A DNA stretch of 64,000 nucleotides from an uncultured Pseudomonadales bacterium (GTDB lineage Bacteria > Pseudomonadota > Gammaproteobacteria > Pseudomonadales > Pseudohongiellaceae): positions 124,001 to 188,000 of the forward strand of contig CALKNV010000001.1 in the NCBI GenBank assembly GCA_938091935.1, in the 5' to 3' direction. The first letter of the stretch is position 1, and each line of letters opens with the position of its first letter. The translations under genes and the position numbers were made by a program. The notes under the pieces are model-generated. The model had not been told where the DNA came from, made no database searches, and saw nothing but the letters and a program-made list of their open reading frames with translations. Below are positions 6,897 to 14,872 of this stretch, in pieces.

Positions 6897-8971
6897 TCCT
6901 CCAGATAGCGCGCTATGCGAAAGCCCACATCGTCACGCGGCTCCTCGCCAAAATCCCGAAACGATAACCGCAGCTCTGTGATCGCACCATGTGCCCAACT
7001 TGAGCCTCGGATGGTATGGAACTGGCCCAATTCAGGTCCTTTAGGGTCCACTTCAGGGCCGCCAACAGCGCCCACAGCGCCATAGTAATCGTGCACCCAT
7101 TCCGAGACATTGCCCGCCATATCAAAGATGCCGTATTGGTTTGGGGCAAACGAAGCGACTGGTGCGGTGGCAAAATAGTTGTCGTTATAATCGAACATCA
7201 CTTCGCCAAGATAAGCCCTGACAGTAACGTCAGCGAAATTGCCTGCATTTTCAGGTGGTGGTAATTGATCGCCCCAGGGATACTTCAGGACGTTACCGCT
7301 ACCATCTGTACGTGCAACCCATGCCCACTCTGCTTCTGTTGGAAGACGATATCCAATGGCATCCGGGTTAAAGCCAATCACTTCTTCACCCTCCACCTGG
7401 TAGTAGAGTGGCAGGCCTTCCTGTTCACTCAACCAGTTGCAGTAGAGCGCGGCCCGAGTCCAGCTCACTTGAACGGCTGGCTGAGATTCATTATCCAGAG
7501 TAAGTCCCTGAATCGTGCCTGAGGAATGTTCGCTATCGAATAGACGAAGCTCGGCGTTCGTGACTTCACGATAGGCCATATAGAATGGCCGTTCTAGTTG
7601 TATATCGCGCAAATTTTCATTCGGTCGGCGCCCGGCCTCTCGACGCGAAGCACCCATAGTAAAGGAACCAGGATAAAACAACTTGAGGTCTTGTCCTGCA
7701 ACAGAGGTGATTTCTGGTCTAATCTGATCCAGACGCGCCTGTTCCAGGGACTTGAGGGTGACGCGAATTATCTGATCCAACCCGGGCCGCGATGTAAATT
7801 CGGTGGTGTAAGGTACGTAGCCATCCTTGCGAATCTCAATCTGCTGATTCGCCGCCATCAGTTCAATAGTCTGATTAGCCGCACCCCTGAATTCCCCATT
7901 TACATAAAGCTCTGCATCCGGTGGCTCGCTGACTACGTTAACATTCGCCAGCACCGGGTCAAGGCGGACACTGATTTCACGTTCCTGGTTTGGCTCGGTG
8001 CGAACGCTGCTAGTAGACGACTGATAGCCATCCTTGAAGAAGGTAACCTGATGATTTTCGTTCGGTGCCAGCGCGACTTCCAGGGGCGTAAGGCCCTGAA
8101 ACACGCCGCCGATGGTAACGCTGGCGGCGGATGGATTGGACCGTATGAACACGAGGCCATCGGCCGGCTCCAACGCAACCTCCGGCACCACAAAATCTTC
8201 ACCGGCGATCACATCGAAATCCTCCTGCCAGGCCTTGTGCCCTGTTAGCTTGAGCGTGACGTCACGTTGGCCCTGCAGTATTTCCGCATTAAGAGGTGTG
8301 GTTCCAAAGACTTCACCGTCTACGATCACATCAGCGCCTGCGGGAGAGGTCGTAAACGACAGTGTGGCCCAGGCTGGCTCGAGACCCGCCTTAAAACTTT
8401 GGGTGACCGATCGTCCCTCAATGGTAATTGGCTGCCCGTAGTCAAGGTAACGGTCCAGGGTAATTGTCATCTGATGATCACCTGCCTCAACCGGGACATC
8501 GGTCAGAGGAGTCAGGCCAATATCAACACCATCGATTTGGACCCGAGCACCTTCGATATTGGTGCTTACAATCGAAATCAGGCCTGGAAGTTTTCGCAGA
8601 CTAAACGGGTGTGTTTGTGACTGCTCCGTTCCTACAATCAGTTGCGTTGTTGTGTCGTGATAGCCCTCATTTCTGAGGGTGATCTCATAAGACCCTGTGC
8701 GCATGAGATAGCGCGGCCCAAGCTGAAGTGCGAGACCTCCACTGATTTCAACATTTGCCGAAATCGGATCTACTTGAATGAATACGGAACGGGCTGTTAG
8801 CACGAAGAAGCCCGCTATTGTTGAAACTACGAAGAAGGCGACTACAATCAGGTGAAACCAGCGAAATTGATAACTGAACTTACGCCCTGAGTCTTTATGG
8901 GGCGTAAAATCAATGGGAACTATCGGGTCAATTGTCCCTTTTTCTCCGATAAGTTTTTCGTTGTTCTCCAT
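6893..8971 (-). CDS. Membrane-anchored protein with PEGA repeats and a Cys-less FGE/sulfatase-modifying-factor-like domain
   Basis: A 692-residue protein with a cytoplasmic N-terminus, one transmembrane helix (about 38-60) and a large periplasmic part. Five PEGA-type beta repeats follow (about 64-114, 131-186, 202-256, 272-326, 343-396), each with the VxIDGxxxGxTP type turn, for example QIDGVDIGLTP. Residues 428-690 form an FGE-sulfatase (SUMF1) domain with GSFTMGAS, YRLPTEAEWAW, NVSEWV and GFRIAR. In active FGE a Cys stands in the final RGGS...CR block; here it reads RGSSWAHGAITELRLSFR, with no Cys, so formylglycine synthesis is unlikely and the fold probably binds ligand or protein. PEGA repeats are thought to bind surface proteins or glycans. 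It is likely a structural core of the cluster. Confidence 0.85.
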   Translation of the reverse strand: MENNEKLIGEKGTIDPIVPIDFTPHKDSGRKFSYQFRWFHLIVVAFFVVSTIAGFFVLTARSVFIQVDPISANVEISGGLALQLGPRYLMRTGSYEITLRNEGYHDTTTQLIVGTEQSQTHPFSLRKLPGLISIVSTNIEGARVQIDGVDIGLTPLTDVPVEAGDHQMTITLDRYLDYGQPITIEGRSVTQSFKAGLEPAWATLSFTTSPAGADVIVDGEVFGTTPLNAEILQGQRDVTLKLTGHKAWQEDFDVIAGEDFVVPEVALEPADGLVFIRSNPSAASVTIGGVFQGLTPLEVALAPNENHQVTFFKDGYQSSTSSVRTEPNQEREISVRLDPVLANVNVVSEPPDAELYVNGEFRGAANQTIELMAANQQIEIRKDGYVPYTTEFTSRPGLDQIIRVTLKSLEQARLDQIRPEITSVAGQDLKLFYPGSFTMGASRREAGRRPNENLRDIQLERPFYMAYREVTNAELRLFDSEHSSGTIQGLTLDNESQPAVQVSWTRAALYCNWLSEQEGLPLYYQVEGEEVIGFNPDAIGYRLPTEAEWAWVARTDGSGNVLKYPWGDQLPPPENAGNFADVTVRAYLGEVMFDYNDNYFATAPVASFAPNQYGIFDMAGNVSEWVHDYYGAVGAVGGPEVDPKGPELGQFHTIRGSSWAHGAITELRLSFRDFGEEPRDDVGFRIARYLEE

Positions 8972-8979
8972 CGCACCAT

Positions 8980-10512
8980 TTACCTGTTAGTGGCAACTAC
9001 GCGTTCAACACACTGGACCACGACAGAATCTGGAGTCTGACCAAATCCGACTGTGAATTCTTCCCTGACATCGCGAAATCCGGGCCTACGACCAACCGCA
9101 ACATAATTACCCGGCTTCAATGCCATCGAGGTTTGTTCGAACTTGCCGAGGTTGCCAATCTTCAGCAGCGTGACCTCGGTAAACGTGTCGGAGATGAAAT
9201 CTATATCGATAGGAACCTGAGAATTTTCGAGCAGTACCTGTAGTTCATCCAGTTGCTCGCGGAGCACGGGTCCAGGATTTTCAATGTCGCGACCGATGAA
9301 GTAATACCGAAGGTTCTCTTCATACACATCATTTTCTGAAAGTCGCTCTGGTGCTTCGATTGCATTGACCAGCAGCTGGTTGAGTGTGGCACGTTGGTTA
9401 GCAAGCTCTCGGCCTTGAATCGCAAACAGCAAGTTGGCGTCGATCTCGAGAACCTTGTCATAAGCATCTACCGCATCCTGCCATCGTTCACTTGCCTCTG
9501 CAGCGGTAATTTCCTGCTGCAAACCATTGATCTGTGCATTGGCAACCTGCGTTTCAGTTTGCTGAATTGCAGCCTGAGCCTGTTGCTGGTTAATACCCAT
9601 GGCGGCAGCGCGTTGAAATGTGGCGATAGCCTGTTCCGGGTCATCTGCCTGGAGCAATGCATAACCCTCGGACATGATTGCTGAGAATTCGTTTTCTCGT
9701 ATTTGCACATCGATTTCACTGATGCGCTGCGGCGCGGCTTCGTTGTAGCTATCCAGGCCCACAATCTGCTCGTACATATCGCGGGCCGCTTCCAGCTCAC
9801 CATCATCAAATAAATCGTCTGCCTGCTCCATCAGCGCGAGCACCTCGTCCAATACCTGTGCCCTGGCCAGCCCGATCTGGGCAGTCGCATTATCGGACTC
9901 CAGCACTAGCGCAAGTGAATACTTATCCTGCGCTGTTTGCGTGTTAGAAGCTGTAAGGGCGTTTTCTGCGTCAATAAGCAATTGCGCCAGCACATTGGGT
10001 ACGGACTCGATCAACTCGGCTAGTGCGTTGCGTCCGTTGCTGTAGGATTCTGTCGCTAAATCGAAATCCTGGGTGCGATAGTACTCATCGCCTATTGAAG
10101 CGGTAGCGAGTGCCGCTTCGTAGTCTTCCCGACCCCAAGCCTCAACTTCAAGGAGGTCCAACTGTCCCTGCAGCTCTAATAGCTCCGCCAATACGTCCTG
10201 GGATTGCTTGCGCTGAATCGAGCGCTGGGCTTCTTCGAAGGGAGAGACGGCGGTTTCAGGAACTTGCGTCACGGCGGCGGCAGACTGGCTCACTTCCTCA
10301 ACTCGACGCTCAAGTGGCAGTTCATATTCCGTGACCACTGAGGGTAAAACAAACACGACCGCAAGGGCCAAAATCACCAGAACGCCTAGCCCCAACCACA
10401 TAGCCGTGCTGGGCTTCTGGCGCTGAGTGGGCCCTACCTGTTTGGCATAAATGCTGGCGTCGGTAGGTTCCAGAGCGGATGGATCTGTGTCTACAGAATT
10501 GTCTTCTGACAT
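8980..10512 (-). CDS. Membrane-anchored periplasmic TPR-like protein
   Basis: A 510-residue protein: cytoplasmic N-terminus of 37 residues, one membrane helix (38-60), then a long alpha-helical periplasmic part. Repeats such as SIGDEYYRTQDFDLATESY, ADDLFDDGELEAARDMYEQ and EASERWQDAVDAYDKVLE are TPR-like. The last 80 residues (about 425-510) turn to beta structure (LKPGNYVAVGRRPGFRDV), similar to a PEGA-type module. It ends eight bases before the PEGA/FGE-like gene and shares its topology, so the two may pack together. TPR arrays bind protein partners. Its place in an operon with lipoproteins suggests it bridges the inner membrane and the outer-membrane lipoproteins; that is inference. Confidence 0.8.
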   Translation of the reverse strand: MSEDNSVDTDPSALEPTDASIYAKQVGPTQRQKPSTAMWLGLGVLVILALAVVFVLPSVVTEYELPLERRVEEVSQSAAAVTQVPETAVSPFEEAQRSIQRKQSQDVLAELLELQGQLDLLEVEAWGREDYEAALATASIGDEYYRTQDFDLATESYSNGRNALAELIESVPNVLAQLLIDAENALTASNTQTAQDKYSLALVLESDNATAQIGLARAQVLDEVLALMEQADDLFDDGELEAARDMYEQIVGLDSYNEAAPQRISEIDVQIRENEFSAIMSEGYALLQADDPEQAIATFQRAAAMGINQQQAQAAIQQTETQVANAQINGLQQEITAAEASERWQDAVDAYDKVLEIDANLLFAIQGRELANQRATLNQLLVNAIEAPERLSENDVYEENLRYYFIGRDIENPGPVLREQLDELQVLLENSQVPIDIDFISDTFTEVTLLKIGNLGKFEQTSMALKPGNYVAVGRRPGFRDVREEFTVGFGQTPDSVVVQCVERVVATNR

Positions 10513-10553
10513 AACTCTTCTACGGGGGATTTAGCACTTGAAGATAGTTGCGG

Positions 10554-11738
10554 TTAAAGCTCACCCATTTCAGCAGCATAAAGCTCTGCCAGAATCTCAC
10601 GCCACTGACCGTATTGTTCCTCTACGGAACCACTCAGGGTAATGGTGCGATCATCCAGATTAAGGACTTGGGGCAAGACCTCGTTCTCCAGCGACTGGCC
10701 AAGCTCTTCGAGCGCCTGCATATGAATACGGGCCTCTGCCTGCTTGTCGAAACCACTCTTGATCAGGAATGCCCCGGCACCAACGCCGACAGCACCGCCC
10801 GCCTGGGTAGCATAATTACCACCACTACTGGCTGCGGCCAGACCACCTACCACGGCTGCCGCACCGGCAATGAATCGTCGCCGGGCAGAGTCACGCAACT
10901 CTCTTAGTGTGATCGTTTCCTGATAGCTCTGTTCGCGCCAGGAATCATAGGGCAATCGCATCTGCCTCACATAGGTCGCGTAGTAATCCTGCACCGTGTC
11001 GATGAACATGAAATCACGCTCACGAATATTGCGAATACGACCCAGGATTGGGTCGTTCTCAGCAGGCAGAGAAGTGAGCTGATACTCCCCCTGACGGTTT
11101 TGTCCTAAATAAGCACTGAAGACTTCATCCTGGAACTTTTGGGCAAACAAGATTTCGGAAATCGTTCTGATTTCCTGAATTTCATTATCCTCTATATTGC
11201 GTTGTCGATATGCCAGCAAGTCGTTGGCGATCTTGTTGTAAATCACCTGGAACGGATCGTTCTTCTGACGCTGCTGTGGGTCATAGCTGAACTGACTGAT
11301 AATCTCTTCGTATTCTTTGGTGTACCACTCACGGCCACGAGAGTCTGATACTTCGACGCGAACTACCATAGACTCGCCATTTGATCGCAGAATTGTGCCA
11401 TTAACCTGCACATCCATGGGACTCTCACCGTTTGGCATAACCCGCACGATGCCCCAGTTGGCAGAGCGCTGGAGGGTTTCGGCTAACAGGTAAGGCGCGT
11501 AGCGGGATTCAGCCACCCGGATCTCACCGTTGACGGTGTCTTCTTCATCTTTATCAATCTCATCTATGCCTGGATCAAAGACGGTGATGCCAACGTCGAG
11601 GAGCAAATCCTCCGGCACATTCTGGCTGTCTTGAACGACCGCTGTATAAGTGGTCGACTTTACTGTGTGTGTGGCACATGCATTGACAAAAAGTGCCAGG
11701 CAAACTAATCCGACTACGTGCTTATATTGCAGAATCAT
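10554..11738 (-). CDS. Lipoprotein with glycine-rich segment, unknown function
   Basis: A 394-residue lipoprotein (lipobox FVNAC, Cys21). Residues 30-160 alternate strands and helices (LLDVGITVFDPG, WGIVRVMPNG, VQVNGTILRSNG), resembling CsgG/YajG-type periplasmic domains. A middle helical part carries many charged residues, and around 285-330 a Gly/Ala-rich stretch (AGAAAVVGGLAAASSGGNY) looks like a glycine zipper able to enter or associate with a membrane. The start codon overlaps the stop of the upstream Ser-rich lipoprotein gene (ATGA), so the pair is translationally coupled. The combination of lipid anchor and glycine zipper suggests an outer-membrane base or pore element for the cluster, which is speculative. 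Confidence 0.75.
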   Translation of the reverse strand: MILQYKHVVGLVCLALFVNACATHTVKSTTYTAVVQDSQNVPEDLLLDVGITVFDPGIDEIDKDEEDTVNGEIRVAESRYAPYLLAETLQRSANWGIVRVMPNGESPMDVQVNGTILRSNGESMVVRVEVSDSRGREWYTKEYEEIISQFSYDPQQRQKNDPFQVIYNKIANDLLAYRQRNIEDNEIQEIRTISEILFAQKFQDEVFSAYLGQNRQGEYQLTSLPAENDPILGRIRNIRERDFMFIDTVQDYYATYVRQMRLPYDSWREQSYQETITLRELRDSARRRFIAGAAAVVGGLAAASSGGNYATQAGGAVGVGAGAFLIKSGFDKQAEARIHMQALEELGQSLENEVLPQVLNLDDRTITLSGSVEEQYGQWREILAELYAAEMGEL

Positions 11739-12916
11739 TGCTCTTCACCAATACCCGTATAATTTCTATATTCTTCCCAGAGCGCCTCGCGCAACTCAGG
11801 ATCTGGTTCTCTCATAGCGGCTTCTCTAAGCTGCCTTGCGACGACATCATCATCACGCCCGCTTGGAATGTCTTCCGGGGGTGGAAAACTCTCCGCGGGT
11901 TCGCCGCTGGAAGAAGAAGGCCTGCCAATGGCGGCAACTGCGCCAGCTGTGGCGGAAGAGGCGGCCTCTTCCATAGTCTGCGGCTGCTGGCCGCCGCCAG
12001 CGGCTCCACCGCCACCGGCTGAGCCACCATCACCGCCGATCGCGACTGACCCCGCTTCGTTGCTTTCATTTTGGGCGCGTTCTCTCTCCCCAAGGATGAA
12101 GCCATCGAAAGTCTCGTAGCCGCGACGCAAACGCTCATCAAGAATGGCGGCGCGTTCAGCGGTAGTCGCCGCGCCTGCTCCAGTGGAACCTTGCTGCGAT
12201 GACCCACTTGAGGCCCCCGTTGGCAAAGAATCCAGCCCATAATCCCCACCTGGACGGCTTAAAGTGCCCCCGCCTGAAGATTGTGCTCCACTTTGCCCAT
12301 TTTGAAGATCCCCAGTAGAAGAATCTCTCCCACCGGCGTCACCGCCCTGTTGCTCTGCGGGAAATCGAGATTCTGTGCCTGCACCCTGACCCGGCTCCTG
12401 GCCAGAAGATTCCTGGCCTTGCTGGCCTCCACCACTCGCTTGCTGTGTGCCGGCTGAATCGCCGGCTTGCGTTTCCTGGCCGCCACTTTGGCTCGCATCT
12501 GCGCCCTGATTCGAACTGTTGGGCTGGGCAGAAGCCCCCGGAAACGATGCAGTGGGCATCGATGCCCCACCTGACGAGGAACTGCTGCCTGAAGAGGAAC
12601 TGCTCGCAGATTGTGCACCAGACGATGAGCTGGACTGAGAGCTGGATTGAGAGCCTGAGGGGCTGCTCTGTTGCTGGCTTTGTTGTTGGCTCTGGCTCGA
12701 CTGCGATGATGGCGACGGGAGCTGGGGTGTCGATGGGCGCGAGCTACTTGAGCTGGACGGGCTGGAAGGCGAGGGCATGCTCGGCGAGCTGCTAGAGCTG
12801 GATGACTGAGAAGGAGGCATCGGCATGCTGGCGCTAGACTGGCTCTGGCTAGCAGATTGGCAAGCCACCAGGATCACACCTATCCCACCGGCTAACGCTA
12901 ATTTGAATAGATTCAT
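11735..12916 (-). CDS. Ser/Gly/Gln-rich low-complexity lipoprotein
   Basis: A 393-residue lipoprotein with lipobox LVAC (Cys19). Residues 20-300 are almost entirely low complexity: Ser/Pro-rich first, then Ser/Gln and Gly/Ser/Gln with scattered acidic residues. Only the last 100 residues look ordered, with a helical stretch (RAAILDERLRRGYETFDGFI, about 255-275) and an acidic C-terminus (LWEEYRNYTGIGEEQ). Long disordered Ser/Gly lipoproteins can serve as flexible tethers through the periplasm or on the surface. The gene follows the 343-base leader with hairpins and overlaps the next lipoprotein gene. Codon use in the repeats is mixed, arguing against recent slippage. Confidence 0.75.
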   Translation of the reverse strand: MNLFKLALAGGIGVILVACQSASQSQSSASMPMPPSQSSSSSSSPSMPSPSSPSSSSSSRPSTPQLPSPSSQSSQSQQQSQQQSSPSGSQSSSQSSSSSGAQSASSSSSGSSSSSGGASMPTASFPGASAQPNSSNQGADASQSGGQETQAGDSAGTQQASGGGQQGQESSGQEPGQGAGTESRFPAEQQGGDAGGRDSSTGDLQNGQSGAQSSGGGTLSRPGGDYGLDSLPTGASSGSSQQGSTGAGAATTAERAAILDERLRRGYETFDGFILGERERAQNESNEAGSVAIGGDGGSAGGGGAAGGGQQPQTMEEAASSATAGAVAAIGRPSSSSGEPAESFPPPEDIPSGRDDDVVARQLREAAMREPDPELREALWEEYRNYTGIGEEQ

Positions 12917-12983
12917 TGATCTCTCACTACAGGGTTGCGCTCATTTGATTTCGCACTTTGCCGTTCATTCGACGCATTTAACT

Positions 12984-13008
12984 AACCTTGGCGTCTTTTG
13001 CCGAGGTT
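12984..13008. other. Hairpin (9-bp stem, 7-nt loop)
   Basis: AACCTTGGC pairs with GCCGAGGTT (one G-T wobble) around the loop GTCTTTT. It lies 67 bases before the start of the Ser-rich lipoprotein gene in its direction of transcription. It could form in a leader RNA; function unknown. Confidence 0.4.
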
Positions 13009-13016
13009 AAAAGGGG

Positions 13017-13050
13017 CTTTGCGGAGCGCCTTTCAAGGCGCATTCCAAAG
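13017..13050 (-). terminator. Extended hairpin, possible attenuator or terminator
   Basis: An imperfect 34-base inverted repeat. Outer arms CTTTG/CAAAG flank the perfect inner arms GCGCCTT/AAGGCGC (13026-13041). Read on the minus strand it is followed by CCCCTTTTAACC, a short T-run. It lies between the first cluster gene and the rest, so it may reduce read-through (polarity control) or set an mRNA processing point. Confidence 0.35.
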
Positions 13051-13259
13051 CGCATTTCAGGACGCTAATCGATGCTGAGAACCAGCGCATTAACGCCGCC
13101 TAATTGCATTTTGCCAGTCACCATGGGCACGGCTGTGCGTTCGGCCCCTCGCCCGCATACGCACCGGCTTGTTATACGTTCAAATTGGCAGAAACCCCCT
13201 TAATCCTTGCTGAATAACGTACAAATCTTACCTAAGATCGTACCCCTAACAGCGCTAAA

Positions 13260-14681
13260 TTAGTACCAATACCGGACCCGGAAGCGGTGACCTTCGGTAG
13301 TTACAGGGACCCCGTCTTCGAGTATTGGACGGAAAGTAAGATCCCGCATTGTCCGGCTCACGCTGCCGATCCGAATGATGTTGTCTTCGTTCTCGTCACT
13401 AAGAACCTGTACCGACCTTACGGAACCATTACGAGTGACAGTGAACATAAGATCAGCGTAATCAACCTGCAGTGCAGCGCGTCCCTCACCCTGGCTGCTG
13501 CCACGGCCCAGCCTGCGAGGCTGTCTGTCAATCACCGGAATAGGTACGACCGTACCGAACAATTTTTCTCGCATGGCTTCGCCGCCTTCCAGCTCCGCCA
13601 GTAGATTCCAGGCTATCTGGTAAACCTCTCCAGCTCGACGCCGCTGTTCATAGACGAGGTACCAGTCTGCCAGGTTGGTCAAGGCCTCGGCGAGCAGACT
13701 TACATCATCGCCCTGTTCGTAGTGAGTCACAATCTCACGCAGGGCCTCTTCACCGGCACTGAAGCCGGCAGGCTCTGTTGAATAGCGTTCATTGAGGAGC
13801 TGCGCCAGCAATTCCTGGCTGGTTCTAAACTCTGTGTTGTCGACCTGGTTGAGCAATTGCGGGTTGCGAGAAATCTGGTAAGAGGTTTGCACGACATTAT
13901 TTAGGTATGGCACAAATCTCTCATCGTCTTTACCAAAGTGAAACTCTACCAGTCGCGCCGCGGCATTGAACATGAGCTGCGCGGTGCTGAGACGAATTCC
14001 CAGTGCCTCGCCGAGGCCAATATTGAAAGCCTGCATGTTCCAACGCCCCATCTTCTCAAGCACTGGAATGATGCGTGGATCAGTGGGTCCATAGGCTCGT
14101 TGCTGAATATAGAACAGGTAGTCATGATAGAGATCCGCATCACTCCATTGCCCCAGCGTTGTGTAGCTCTTAATCATGTCTTCAACGATTGGGATTTGAT
14201 CAGTAGTGTGCAGACCGCTGTTTATGCGGCTAACGTGCATCGCCCTGTCAAGCGATTGCAGTGCAGCAAGATGATCGCCCTGTGCCTGCTGCAACTCACC
14301 TAGCGCGGCAAGTTGTTCCACCAGGCTGACATCCCACGCGCCACCAGCCGTCTCAGTGGTCGCAACCGCGGTACTGTAATCCTCGATGGCGAGGCTGCGC
14401 TCAGCGAACGCGGGATCGTCTTCAGGGCTTTGCGCAGGCACCCCTTGATCAGGATAAATCGGATCCTGCCCTTCAATAATGGGAATCGGGAAATCAACGT
14501 AGAAGACGCGCGAACCCCGCTCTGTTTCTGCTGGCTCCACCTCAACAGGCTGACTCCCCTCCGCTGCAGCGGCAGCTGAAGCGGCACTTTGAGCGAAGGA
14601 GAATCCATGCAGCAGCAAGACCGCCGCGCTGAACACTGCGATAAAAAACGGGGTTAATTGGGCTCTGTAAAACTTCTTCAT
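13260..14681 (-). CDS. Periplasmic TPR-like protein with TonB-C-like end, first gene of the envelope cluster
   Basis: A 473-residue exported protein with a signal peptide ending near FSFA|QS (residue 30). Residues about 95-380 are helical repeats resembling TPRs (LAALQSLDRAMHVSRI, EALTNLADWYLVYEQRRRAG). The last 75 residues look like a TonB-C-type fold: LQVDYADLMFTVTRNGSV, then VQVLSDENE and LTFRPILEDGVPV, ending in RVRYWY. TonB-C domains contact outer-membrane or cell-wall partners. There is no N-terminal TonB helix, so it is free in the periplasm rather than a TonB. A strong promoter lies about 110 bases upstream, making this the likely first gene of the minus-strand transcript. Membership in the system is inferred from position. 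Confidence 0.75.
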   Translation of the reverse strand: MKKFYRAQLTPFFIAVFSAAVLLLHGFSFAQSAASAAAAAEGSQPVEVEPAETERGSRVFYVDFPIPIIEGQDPIYPDQGVPAQSPEDDPAFAERSLAIEDYSTAVATTETAGGAWDVSLVEQLAALGELQQAQGDHLAALQSLDRAMHVSRINSGLHTTDQIPIVEDMIKSYTTLGQWSDADLYHDYLFYIQQRAYGPTDPRIIPVLEKMGRWNMQAFNIGLGEALGIRLSTAQLMFNAAARLVEFHFGKDDERFVPYLNNVVQTSYQISRNPQLLNQVDNTEFRTSQELLAQLLNERYSTEPAGFSAGEEALREIVTHYEQGDDVSLLAEALTNLADWYLVYEQRRRAGEVYQIAWNLLAELEGGEAMREKLFGTVVPIPVIDRQPRRLGRGSSQGEGRAALQVDYADLMFTVTRNGSVRSVQVLSDENEDNIIRIGSVSRTMRDLTFRPILEDGVPVTTEGHRFRVRYWY

Positions 14682-14789
14682 GAAAATAGGTAGCGTCTAG
14701 TCAAAAAATACGATCAACAACCCGGATCGAACCAGCTCTACGCTCCCGGTGGCGGTAAGGTTTAAAGACAGCGGCTTGGCCTCTGCTCA

Positions 14790-14818
14790 CTTATAAAACA
14801 CCCTCTTGGCACTGTAAA
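14790..14818 (-). promoter_or_regulatory. Sigma70-type promoter for the envelope cluster
   Basis: On the minus strand: -35 TTTACA (14813-14818; 5/6 to consensus), a 17-base spacer, -10 TATAAG (14790-14795; 5/6). It points at the first gene of the cluster (ATG 14681), giving a leader of roughly 100 bases. The spacing and both boxes are near ideal, so the cluster is probably expressed in normal growth. Confidence 0.6.
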
Positions 14819-14872
14819 CAGCTAAGCCCTTGAAACCTCATTAAAAGCTGAAGATTCTCCCCCTTCCCCAGC

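Larger units (their letters stand above)
12917..13259. other. Intergenic leader between two cluster genes
   Basis: A 343-base stretch with no convincing coding region on either strand. It separates the first gene of the cluster (13260-14681) from the rest, while every other gap in the cluster is under 90 bases. It contains two adjacent hairpins (12984-13008 and 13017-13050), described separately. I found no promoter here as good as that upstream of the first gene, so it may be an untranslated leader controlling expression of the downstream genes. A small RNA cannot be excluded. Confidence 0.5.

Noticed and set aside
6893..8971. Maturase for the sulfatase at 56014
   Set aside because: The catalytic Cys of FGE is absent, and the genes are 47 kb apart.
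12259..12795. Open frames on both strands inside the Ser-rich lipoprotein gene
   Set aside because: Low-complexity Ser/Gly/Gln coding sequence produces open shadow frames; the lipoprotein has start, lipobox and coupled neighbour.
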